From: Actinomycetota bacterium
GTDB lineage: Bacteria > Actinomycetota > Actinomycetes > Nanopelagicales > Nanopelagicaceae
Direction of reading: 5' to 3'
NCBI GenBank assembly: GCA_027731885.1
Contig: JAQCAO010000053.1
Coordinates: forward strand, 1 to 9,462
DNA: 9,462 bases
In this document: positions 1 to 5,726 of the stretch, in pieces
How the letters are laid out: the number at the start of each line of letters is the position of its first letter
Position numbering within the stretch: the stretch's first letter is position 1
Translations under genes and position numbers: made by a program
Notes under the pieces: model-generated
What the model saw: the letters and a program-made list of their open reading frames with translations, nothing else
Told to the model about the DNA's origin: nothing
Database searches by the model: none

Positions 1-228
1 ATTCGCTTAATTATTGATTATGCGCGCCTCTTCGCCCGCAATTGGCGACCAAATTCATTCCTAATCGCTTTCTTTGAATTTATATATGCGCTTACCGATC
101 CACCGATGAAATTTGTGGGACGCTTTGTGCCACCACTTAGAATTGGTGGCGTATCCCTTGATCTATCTTTCATCGTAATTCTAATCGCAATTAGCCTGCT
201 CCAGGGCGTTATTGCGACCGTGCTCTAA
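1..228 (+). CDS. yggT: YggT/YlmG-family membrane protein, C-terminal part (5' end outside window)
   Basis: Frame 1 is open from the first base to a TAA at 226-228, giving 75 residues of a protein that begins outside the window. It shows the second half of the YggT fold: a hydrophobic segment around residues 20-32, a DPP turn followed by basic residues and FVPPLRIGG (about residues 36-54), then LDLSFIVILIAISLL leading into a C-terminal membrane helix. The Pro-Pro, Gly and DLS pattern before the last helix is typical of the family. YggT/YlmG proteins are small integral membrane proteins encoded just downstream of sepF in the ftsZ cluster of Gram-positive bacteria and are linked to division or membrane organisation; the exact activity is not settled. 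In many actinobacteria divIVA follows, but here the next gene is a convergent ileS only 14 bases away. Family call fairly sure; function inferred. Confidence 0.8.
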   Translation: MRLIIDYARLFARNWRPNSFLIAFFEFIYALTDPPMKFVGRFVPPLRIGGVSLDLSFIVILIAISLLQGVIATVL

Positions 229-242
229 TTTCCAACTGCACT

Positions 243-3200
243 CTAAGTTTTAACTAAGACCACACTTATCCCTAGATCATTCTCGCCTGCGGGAAGAGTT
301 TGGTCATGAGTAAATTCCAGAGCAAGAACCTCATCACTGATATGAGCAGCAGCGTCTGCGATCGCAGCAGCAATAGCAGGATCGACATTCCATCGAACTT
401 TGATTCGATCTGAAATTTCAAAGCCATCGCTCTTGCGCCGCTCCTGAATAAAGCGGATAACTTCCCGCACATTGCCGGCATCGATTAGCGACTGAGTTAA
501 GGCAAGATCGAGCGCTACAGATTCACCCTCGTGGCTGGCAACCATCCAGCCGCTCTTGGGTACTTCAGTGACAACTAAGTCGCTGAGTTCGATCTCCCAA
601 TCGCCAACCTTGGCAAGACCAGATCTGCGCAATTGCTTGACCAGTGGCGTTGCATCGGCGGTTGCGATCGCTTTAGAAATCTCTTGCACTGACTTGCCGT
701 ACTTGGCTCCGAGAGTCTTGAAATTTGCTTTAATCGAGATATTTACTAGATCCCCATCAGCATCTGCGATATCAGCAAGATCGATCACATTTAACTCATC
801 AGCGATCTGGCCACGCATATCTTTGGGCAGCTTGGCCCATCCCGGTGCAGAAATTAGCGCGCGCTGCAGAGGCTGACGGATCTTGATCGCTGATTCAGCG
901 CGAGCTGCGCGACCCAACTCAACAATGCGGCGAGTAAGCGCAACCTGCGCATTAAGTTCTAGATTTACCTGGTCCTTATCCGCGATTGGAAAATCGGTTA
1001 GGTGCACAGAATCTGCAGCCGCAGCATCTGCTGGCTTAACTAGCTCTTGCCAAACATGTTCGGTGATAAACGGCACCATTGGGGAGAGAAGTTGGGTTAG
1101 CGTGACTAGACATTCATGTAAAGTCCCGAGCGCTGCCAAATCTCCATCCCAGAACCGGCGACGCGAGCGACGCACATACCAGTTTGATAGATCATCAATA
1201 AAGCGAGCCAGTACTCGCCCAGCGCTATGTGAATCAAATTCCGAATAAGCCTGGTCTACTTCAGCTATTAAAGAGTTTAACTCACTTAGAATCCAATGAT
1301 CCATCATTGAGCGATCTTTGACCGCTGGGATTTGTGAGATATCGAAGTTAGAAGATTGGGCGTATAAAGTGTGGAAAGAGATCGTGTTCCAATAAGTAAG
1401 CAGAGTCTTTCGAACAACATCACTAATCGCATCGTGGCCCACGCGACGGGCTGACCAAGGAGAACCTGCGGCGAGCATGTACCAACGCACTGCATCGGCG
1501 CCGTGTTGATCCATAAGAGCAATAGGCTCAATTACATTTCCAAGGTGCTTACTCATCTTGCGGCCATCTTTATCCAAGATATGTCCCAGACAGAGCACGT
1601 TCTTATAGGAGGATTGATCGAAGACCAAGGTACCGATCGTCATTAAGGTATAGAACCAACCGCGAGTTTGATCGATCGCTTCACAGATAAAATCAGCGGG
1701 ATAGGCGGCTTTAAATTTTTCTACTGAGCCAGGCTTATGTGGATAGCCCCACTGCGCAAATGGCATCGCTCCCGAGTCATACCAACAATCGATGACTTCC
1801 GGGACCCGAACCATCTCTTTGCCGCAAGTCGCGCAAGGGAAGGTGATGTCATCAACAAATGGTCGGTGGGGATCTAACTTAGAGAGCTCCTTGCCAGCGA
1901 GATCGCCTAACTCCTTTAGTGAATCAACACATACTTCATGCTTTTCCTCACAGCGCCAAATCGGTAAGGGAGTACCCCAATAACGATTGCGAGAAAGCGC
2001 CCAATCAATATTGTTATTTAACCAATCTCCATAACGACCGGTTTTAATGGTTTCGGGGTACCAATTTGTCCGGTTATTTTCGCGGATTAGTTCATCTTTT
2101 ATGGAGGTCGTGCGGATATACCAAGAGGGCTGCGCATAATAAATAAGTGCGGTGTGGCAGCGCCAACAATGCGGATATGGGTGTTCGTATGGTTGATGTT
2201 TGTACAACACTCCACGAGATTTCAACTCTTTCACCAGAGTTTTATCGGCATCTTTAAAGAAGAGACCGCCGACTAAGGGAACCTCACTCAAGAAAGTGCC
2301 ATTCGGTGCTATCGGATTTACTACTGGTAATCCATATGCGCGACAGACTGCAAGGTCATCTGCGCCAAAGGCGGGTGATTGGTGTACGAGTCCGGTTCCA
2401 TCTTCGGTTGTCACATAATCGGCAAGCACAACAAAGTGAGAATCCGGGATATCAATCAAATCCAATGGCCGCTGGTAAGTTACGCGCTCCAGATCTCTTC
2501 CTTTGACTATCTTCAAGGCTTTAACTTCCCCTGTTAGCGCAGATAGAAGTGGCTGTGCAACGATTAAAATCTCTTTCGCATCTTCTGCGGTTACTTCAGC
2601 GACGACATAGTCGACTTCAGGGTGAACCGCGATTGCGGTATTTGATACCAAGGTCCAAGGTGTAGTTGTCCAAACTAAGAGCGCAGCACCGAGGTCGGCG
2701 AGCTCACCCGATGTCACTGGAAAGCGGACATATACCGATGGATCAGTAACTGTTTCATAACCTTGCGCAAGTTCGTGATCTGATAGACCCGTTCCACAAC
2801 GAGGGCAATATGGCGCAACGCGGTGATCTTGAACTAAGAGACCTTTCTTCCAAATCTCCTTGAGGCTCCACCAAACGCTCTCCACATATTCCGGAGCCAT
2901 CGTCCAATAAGCCTGATCAAAATCGACCCAGAACCCCATGCGGTTGGTCATACTTGTAAATGCGCCTACGTGGCGAGTAACAGAATCGCGACACTTTTCG
3001 TTAAAAGCAGCGATTCCATATTTTTCAATATCGCCTTTTCCGGAGAAACCTAACTCTTTCTCAACTGCAATCTCAACAGGAAGACCGTGACAATCCCAAC
3101 CAGCCTTTCGAGTTACGTACTTCCCCTTCATTGTTTGGTATCTAGGAAAGACATCCTTAAATACGCGGGCTTCAATGTGGTGGGTACCAGGCATGCCATT

Positions 3201-3353
3201 TGCAGTTGGCGGGCCTTCATAGAAAGTCCAAGGCTGACTACTCTCTCGGGCGGCGGTGCTCGCTTCGAATATCTTATGCTCGCGCCAGAAATCCAAGATC
3301 GAACGCTCCATTGCTGGGAGATCGATCTGAGCAGGTACTGGGCGGATAGTCAT
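243..3353 (-). CDS. ileS: Isoleucyl-tRNA synthetase, IleRS2 type with GTHH signature
   Basis: A complete 1036-residue class I synthetase that charges tRNA-Ile with isoleucine in the cytoplasm. From the N-terminus it shows the catalytic segment PPTANGMPGTHHIEAR (residues 48-63), a zinc-type pair C183/C186, the editing domain with WTTTPWTL (228-235) and GLVHQSPAFGADD (321-333), a second pair C396/C399, cysteines C468/C475 and C507/C510 that may form another zinc site, and KMSKH at 599-603. The anticodon-binding helices follow (about 680-830) and then a C-terminal extension without the zinc knuckle of IleRS1. Length and motifs fit the long IleRS2 class and resemble Streptomyces IleRS from memory. 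The signature reads G56-T57-H58-H59 instead of HxGH. The ATG at 3351-3353 leaves an N-terminus typical of the family and has no strong Shine-Dalgarno, so a near-leaderless message is possible. It runs opposite to every other gene here. Confidence 0.97.
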   Translation of the reverse strand: MTIRPVPAQIDLPAMERSILDFWREHKIFEASTAARESSQPWTFYEGPPTANGMPGTHHIEARVFKDVFPRYQTMKGKYVTRKAGWDCHGLPVEIAVEKELGFSGKGDIEKYGIAAFNEKCRDSVTRHVGAFTSMTNRMGFWVDFDQAYWTMAPEYVESVWWSLKEIWKKGLLVQDHRVAPYCPRCGTGLSDHELAQGYETVTDPSVYVRFPVTSGELADLGAALLVWTTTPWTLVSNTAIAVHPEVDYVVAEVTAEDAKEILIVAQPLLSALTGEVKALKIVKGRDLERVTYQRPLDLIDIPDSHFVVLADYVTTEDGTGLVHQSPAFGADDLAVCRAYGLPVVNPIAPNGTFLSEVPLVGGLFFKDADKTLVKELKSRGVLYKHQPYEHPYPHCWRCHTALIYYAQPSWYIRTTSIKDELIRENNRTNWYPETIKTGRYGDWLNNNIDWALSRNRYWGTPLPIWRCEEKHEVCVDSLKELGDLAGKELSKLDPHRPFVDDITFPCATCGKEMVRVPEVIDCWYDSGAMPFAQWGYPHKPGSVEKFKAAYPADFICEAIDQTRGWFYTLMTIGTLVFDQSSYKNVLCLGHILDKDGRKMSKHLGNVIEPIALMDQHGADAVRWYMLAAGSPWSARRVGHDAISDVVRKTLLTYWNTISFHTLYAQSSNFDISQIPAVKDRSMMDHWILSELNSLIAEVDQAYSEFDSHSAGRVLARFIDDLSNWYVRRSRRRFWDGDLAALGTLHECLVTLTQLLSPMVPFITEHVWQELVKPADAAAADSVHLTDFPIADKDQVNLELNAQVALTRRIVELGRAARAESAIKIRQPLQRALISAPGWAKLPKDMRGQIADELNVIDLADIADADGDLVNISIKANFKTLGAKYGKSVQEISKAIATADATPLVKQLRRSGLAKVGDWEIELSDLVVTEVPKSGWMVASHEGESVALDLALTQSLIDAGNVREVIRFIQERRKSDGFEISDRIKVRWNVDPAIAAAIADAAAHISDEVLALEFTHDQTLPAGENDLGISVVLVKT

Positions 3354-3362
3354 AAGGGGAAG

Positions 3363-3392
3363 AGTCTAACGCCCGCCAGTCTGAGAATTATC
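3363..3392 (-). promoter_or_regulatory. Candidate ileS promoter region (two alternative -10 boxes)
   Basis: Read on the minus strand, two -10-like hexamers precede ileS. GATAAT (3392 down to 3387) matches TATAAT at five of six positions and would give a leader of roughly 27 bases. TAGACT (3368 down to 3363) fits TANNNT and lies 9 bases before the ATG, giving an almost leaderless message. Neither has a good -35 hexamer at the usual distance. The absence of a clear Shine-Dalgarno before the ATG slightly favours the second. There is no sign of the T-box leader that controls ileS in many actinobacteria. Prediction only. Confidence 0.3.
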
Positions 3393-3396
3393 TCAG
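3381..3396. repeat. Inverted repeat in the ileS/zinc-finger divergent gap
   Basis: CTGAGAATTATCTCAG has two perfect 6-base arms (CTGAGA and TCTCAG) around ATTA. A T-G and a G-C pair could extend it to 8 pairs (3379-3398). It lies between the divergent ileS and zinc-finger genes, and its centre overlaps the GATAAT box proposed for ileS. A dimeric repressor operator is one reading; a small hairpin in either leader is another. It has no T-run, so it is unlikely to be an intrinsic terminator. Confidence 0.4.
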
Positions 3397-3423
3397 GCCA
3401 ATGCACTCCAGCGAGGTAAAAAA

Positions 3424-3456
3424 ATGGTTGGGCTTGAGTGGCAAAGTTGGTCTTAG
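3424..3456 (+). other. Possible 10-codon leader ORF upstream of the zinc-finger gene
   Basis: An ATG at 3424 is preceded by GAGG (3413-3416) at a 7-base spacing, the best-looking ribosome binding site in this gap. It opens a frame that stops at TAG (3454-3456) and would encode MVGLEWQSWS, with two tryptophans in ten residues. It is in a different frame from the zinc-finger gene, whose preferred GTG lies 26 bases after this stop. A small inverted repeat, GCGCT-AAA-AGCGC (3456-3468), sits between them. It could be a translated leader peptide, or chance. Alternatively, a single-base indel could have detached the true start of the downstream gene. Nothing beyond spacing and site strength supports expression. 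Confidence 0.25.
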
Positions 3457-3470
3457 CGCTAAAAGCGCAT

Positions 3471-3474
3471 AAGG
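3471..3474 (+). promoter_or_regulatory. Shine-Dalgarno supporting the GTG start at 3483
   Basis: AAGG ends 8 bases before the GTG at 3483. The upstream in-frame GTG at 3438 has no comparable site at normal spacing (the GAGG at 3413-3416 is 21 bases away and fits the ATG at 3424 better). The site therefore favours 3483 as the start of the zinc-finger gene, giving a protein that begins MPAKKKAPAKK. Confidence 0.5.
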
Positions 3475-3482
3475 TGCGCGGC

Positions 3483-4280
3483 GTGCCAGCAAAAAAGAAA
3501 GCCCCTGCAAAGAAAGCCCCTGCAAAGAAAGCGGCTAAAAAAGCTCCTGCAAAAAAATTAGCGAAGAAAGTAGCGAAGAAAGTAGCGAAAAAGTCGCCAG
3601 CTAAAAAAGCTGCGGCAAAGAAGGCACTGGCAAAGAAAGCGCCAGTTAAGAAAGCGCCAGTTAAGAAAGCTGCAGCGAAGAAAGCGCCGGGACGTCCATT
3701 CCCCTCTAAAGTTGGCAAGACCACTCTTACCGTTGATGAGAAATCACAGACTGTTAGCGTTGCAACGGTAGTAGCGCCTATAACAACTCCGGTAATTGAA
3801 GAGCGCCGCCTCGTAATGCCCCCACCACCTCGGCCAGCCAAGAGTGGTAAGAAAATTGCTCCACTTAAGCCGATTAAAGTCGCGCCAACTCCAGTTACCG
3901 CAAGTGATGGCGAAGCTCCTTGGACTGCATCAGAGTTGAAGGCTATTCGTACTGAGATTGCGAGAGATTTAGCGCGCCTACAACAAGAACTGGCAGTGGT
4001 CGAAGCAGAGATGAACGAGTTGATTTCGGAATCTGGTGAAGGCGCCGGCGATGATCAAGCAGATTCTGGCACAAAGACTTTCGAGCGCGAACACGAAATG
4101 TCCCTTGTCATTAATGCGCGCGATATGGTCTTGCAGACTGAGCGAGCGCTAGATCGAATCGATAACAAGACATATGGAAATTGTGAAGAGTGCGCAAATG
4201 CAATCGGCAAAGCACGGCTACAAGTCTTCCCTAGAGCGACCCTCTGCATGATCTGCAAGCAGAAGGAAGAGCGGCGCTAA
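3483..4280 (+). CDS. TraR/DksA-family C4 zinc-finger protein with histone-H1-like lysine tail
   Basis: With the GTG at 3483 the protein is 265 residues; an in-frame GTG at 3438 would add 15. The first ~67 residues are a lysine tail of repeated PAKK, VAKK and AAAKK units (29 Lys in 66 residues), like histone H1 or the C-terminal tails of actinobacterial HU. A proline-rich linker (about 110-150) follows. Then comes a helical, probably coiled-coil segment (about 150-230) with an acidic turn containing DQAD at 191-194. The end is a C-x2-C-x17-C-x2-C zinc finger (C234, C237, C255, C258) with the TYGNCEEC and LCMIC patterns of TraR/DksA proteins. DksA binds in the RNA polymerase secondary channel; the tail should bind nucleic acid non-specifically. 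A combined role in nucleoid binding and transcription control is inference. DksA itself is about 150 residues, so the extra length is the tail and linker. lspA starts 1 base after the stop. Confidence 0.85.
   Translation: MPAKKKAPAKKAPAKKAAKKAPAKKLAKKVAKKVAKKSPAKKAAAKKALAKKAPVKKAPVKKAAAKKAPGRPFPSKVGKTTLTVDEKSQTVSVATVVAPITTPVIEERRLVMPPPPRPAKSGKKIAPLKPIKVAPTPVTASDGEAPWTASELKAIRTEIARDLARLQQELAVVEAEMNELISESGEGAGDDQADSGTKTFEREHEMSLVINARDMVLQTERALDRIDNKTYGNCEECANAIGKARLQVFPRATLCMICKQKEERR
3486..3683 (+). repeat. Tandem coding repeat for the lysine tail (xAKK units)
   Basis: Fourteen consecutive units of 4-5 codons, each ending in Lys-Lys and mostly of the form (A/P)AKK or PVKK. Some neighbours are identical at DNA level: GCCCCTGCAAAGAAA occurs twice in a row from about 3501, GTAGCGAAGAAA-type units repeat near 3570-3590, and GCGCCAGTTAAGAAA repeats near 3640-3670. 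Such repeats can gain or lose units by slippage, so tail length probably differs between related strains. On the opposite strand they read as a long Phe/Ala-rich open frame, which is an artefact of this repeat. Confidence 0.85.
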
Positions 4281-4281
4281 A

Positions 4282-4764
4282 GTGCGCCTTCCTGCCAAGC
4301 ACTGGAAGAGACTTTACGCGATCGCGTGGGTGGTTTGGCTCCTAGATTTTGCTACCAAGAGCTGGGCGCTTAATTCACTTGACTCGCGAAACCCAGTAAA
4401 AGTTATTGGCGAATTTCTACAGTTAACGCTCTACAAAAATCCAGGGGCGGCATTTAGCTTGGCAGAAGGCTTTACCATTATCTTGACTCTCTTTGCGATT
4501 TCGGTTGTTGGAGTTATCGCCTATTACTCTGCAAAGATAACTTCTAAAGGCTGGTCGATAGTTTTAGGGCTGGCTTTAGGTGGAATTCTTGGCAATCTCT
4601 CTGATCGAATTTTCCGAGAGCCGGGATTCTTTGTGGGCCACGTAATCGACTGGATTGAAATACCCAATTGGCCGGTATTTAACTTGGCCGATAGCGCTAT
4701 TGTGGTCGCAGCATCAATTGCTGTAATTCTTTCAATCCGAAATATTTCACCGACGGGGGCTTAA
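4282..4764 (+). CDS. lspA: Lipoprotein signal peptidase (signal peptidase II)
   Basis: A 160-residue inner-membrane aspartyl protease that removes the signal peptide of prolipoproteins after the lipobox cysteine has received diacylglycerol. The sequence shows four hydrophobic segments (about 11-30, 64-82, 91-106 and 133-152), the conserved Asp22 in the first, the NPGAAFS motif at 53-59, GNLSDR at 104-109 with catalytic Asp108, and FNLADSAI at 133-140 with catalytic Asp137. Length is normal for the family. The GTG start follows the zinc-finger gene stop by one base, and a weak AAGGA (4263-4267) lies 14 bases upstream inside that gene, so translational coupling is likely. Pairing with an rluD-type gene directly downstream is common across bacteria and supports both calls. 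There is little room for doubt. Confidence 0.97.
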   Translation: MRLPAKHWKRLYAIAWVVWLLDFATKSWALNSLDSRNPVKVIGEFLQLTLYKNPGAAFSLAEGFTIILTLFAISVVGVIAYYSAKITSKGWSIVLGLALGGILGNLSDRIFREPGFFVGHVIDWIEIPNWPVFNLADSAIVVAASIAVILSIRNISPTGA

Positions 4765-5703
4765 ATGTCACGCGAAGCGCGCACGTTAAGCGTTCCTGAG
4801 GGCGTCGCAGGTGAGCGTATAGATAGCGCACTCACTCGCGTTTTAGGCCTATCGCGTACCGCTATCGTGCGCTTACTAGAAGATGGCGATATTCGAACCA
4901 GTGGTCGCGCTATGACTAAATCAGAGCGAGTAACTAGCGGACAAGTAATCGATGTTCTAATGCCCGAGCCAATCAATCAAGATCCAATTCCGCTTACTCC
5001 GCTAGATGGATTAAGAGTTGTCTTCGATGATGAAGAAATTGTCGTAGTAGATAAGCCAGTTGGTTGTGCTGCACACCCGAGCCCAGGATGGATGGGTCCA
5101 ACCGTTGTAGGTGCGTTAACCGCCGCAGGTTACACAATCTCAACTTCCGGACCTGCCGAACGAGCCGGAATCGTGCATCGCCTTGATGTTGGTACCAGTG
5201 GGCTAATGATTGTTGCTAAAACAGATCGCGCTTACACGACGCTAAAAGATTCATTTAGAGATCATGAAGTTGAGAAGATTTATCATGCCTTGGTGCAAGG
5301 GCATCTGGATCCAGTAACCGGAACTATTGATGCCCCGATTGATCGCCACCCAAAAGAGGATCATCGCTTTGCAGTTGTTGCTGAAGGCAAAGAGAGCATC
5401 ACGCATTACGAAGTTATTGAATTCTATAGATCGGTTTCGCTAGTAAAAGTCGAACTCGAAACTGGCCGCACCCACCAAATTCGCGTTCACTTCTCCGCTT
5501 TAAATCACCCGCTAGTTGGTGATACAACTTATGGCGCAGATCCAGTACTTGGTAAATCCTTAAAGATGTCGCGCCCTTGGCTACATGCGTTAGAACTTCG
5601 CTTCGCCCACCCCGTAACTAAGCAGCCGCTGGTATTTAACTCTCCATATGCACCCGACCTTCAGGCTTGTTTAGCCTTACTCTCCGATGCGGTGCTGCCT
5701 TAA
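4765..5703 (+). CDS. rluD: RluA/RluD-family 23S rRNA pseudouridine synthase
   Basis: A 312-residue enzyme converting specific uridines of large-subunit rRNA to pseudouridine. An N-terminal S4 RNA-binding domain (about 14-70, with the RIDSALTRVLGLSR start and GDIRTSGR) precedes the catalytic domain. That domain shows VVDKPVGCAAHPSPG (94-108), the family signature AGIVHRLDVGTSGLMIVAK (134-152) with catalytic Asp141, and the LETGRTHQIRVHFS motif (231-244). These are hallmarks of the RluA family; S4 plus RluA order fits RluD, which in E. coli modifies U1911, U1915 and U1917 of 23S rRNA. Exact target sites in this organism are inferred. The ATG begins right after the lspA stop with no intervening base, and GGGGG (4755-4759) lies 5 bases upstream inside lspA as a possible weak ribosome site, so coupled translation is likely. 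Confidence 0.93.
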   Translation: MSREARTLSVPEGVAGERIDSALTRVLGLSRTAIVRLLEDGDIRTSGRAMTKSERVTSGQVIDVLMPEPINQDPIPLTPLDGLRVVFDDEEIVVVDKPVGCAAHPSPGWMGPTVVGALTAAGYTISTSGPAERAGIVHRLDVGTSGLMIVAKTDRAYTTLKDSFRDHEVEKIYHALVQGHLDPVTGTIDAPIDRHPKEDHRFAVVAEGKESITHYEVIEFYRSVSLVKVELETGRTHQIRVHFSALNHPLVGDTTYGADPVLGKSLKMSRPWLHALELRFAHPVTKQPLVFNSPYAPDLQACLALLSDAVLP

Positions 5704-5711
5704 CTAGAGAC

Positions 5712-5717
5712 TATTAT
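5712..5717 (+). promoter_or_regulatory. Candidate -10 box of a near-leaderless dnaE promoter
   Basis: TATTAT in the 23-base gap between the rluD-type gene and dnaE matches the -10 consensus at four of six positions and the TANNNT core. It lies 9 bases before the GTG start, so transcription would begin only a few bases before the codon. No clear -35 hexamer is seen. The gap has only a weak GAGA (5719-5722) as a ribosome site, which suits near-leaderless translation. dnaE may also be read through from the upstream genes. Confidence 0.3.
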
Positions 5718-5726
5718 TGAGAAACT

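Noticed and set aside
229..242. Bidirectional terminator between convergent yggT and ileS
   Set aside because: The 14-base gap and its flanks show no GC-rich stem followed by a T-run. Termination, if any, must use another mechanism or read into the opposite gene.
3354..3482. T-box riboswitch upstream of ileS
   Set aside because: T-boxes control ileS in many actinobacteria, but this gap is short and the minus strand shows no conserved GGTGGNACCGCG-type segment or matching stems.
3438..3482. Start of the zinc-finger gene at the GTG at 3438
   Set aside because: It would add 15 residues unlike the repeat tail and lacks a ribosome site at normal spacing, whereas GTG 3483 has AAGG 8 bases upstream. 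It cannot be fully excluded.
3350..3841. Long minus-strand open frame rich in Phe, Ala and Gly, opposite the lysine tail
   Set aside because: It is the reverse reading of the AAG/AAA-GCN repeat, where TTT/TTC and GCN codons exclude stops. It overlaps the ileS start and matches no known family.
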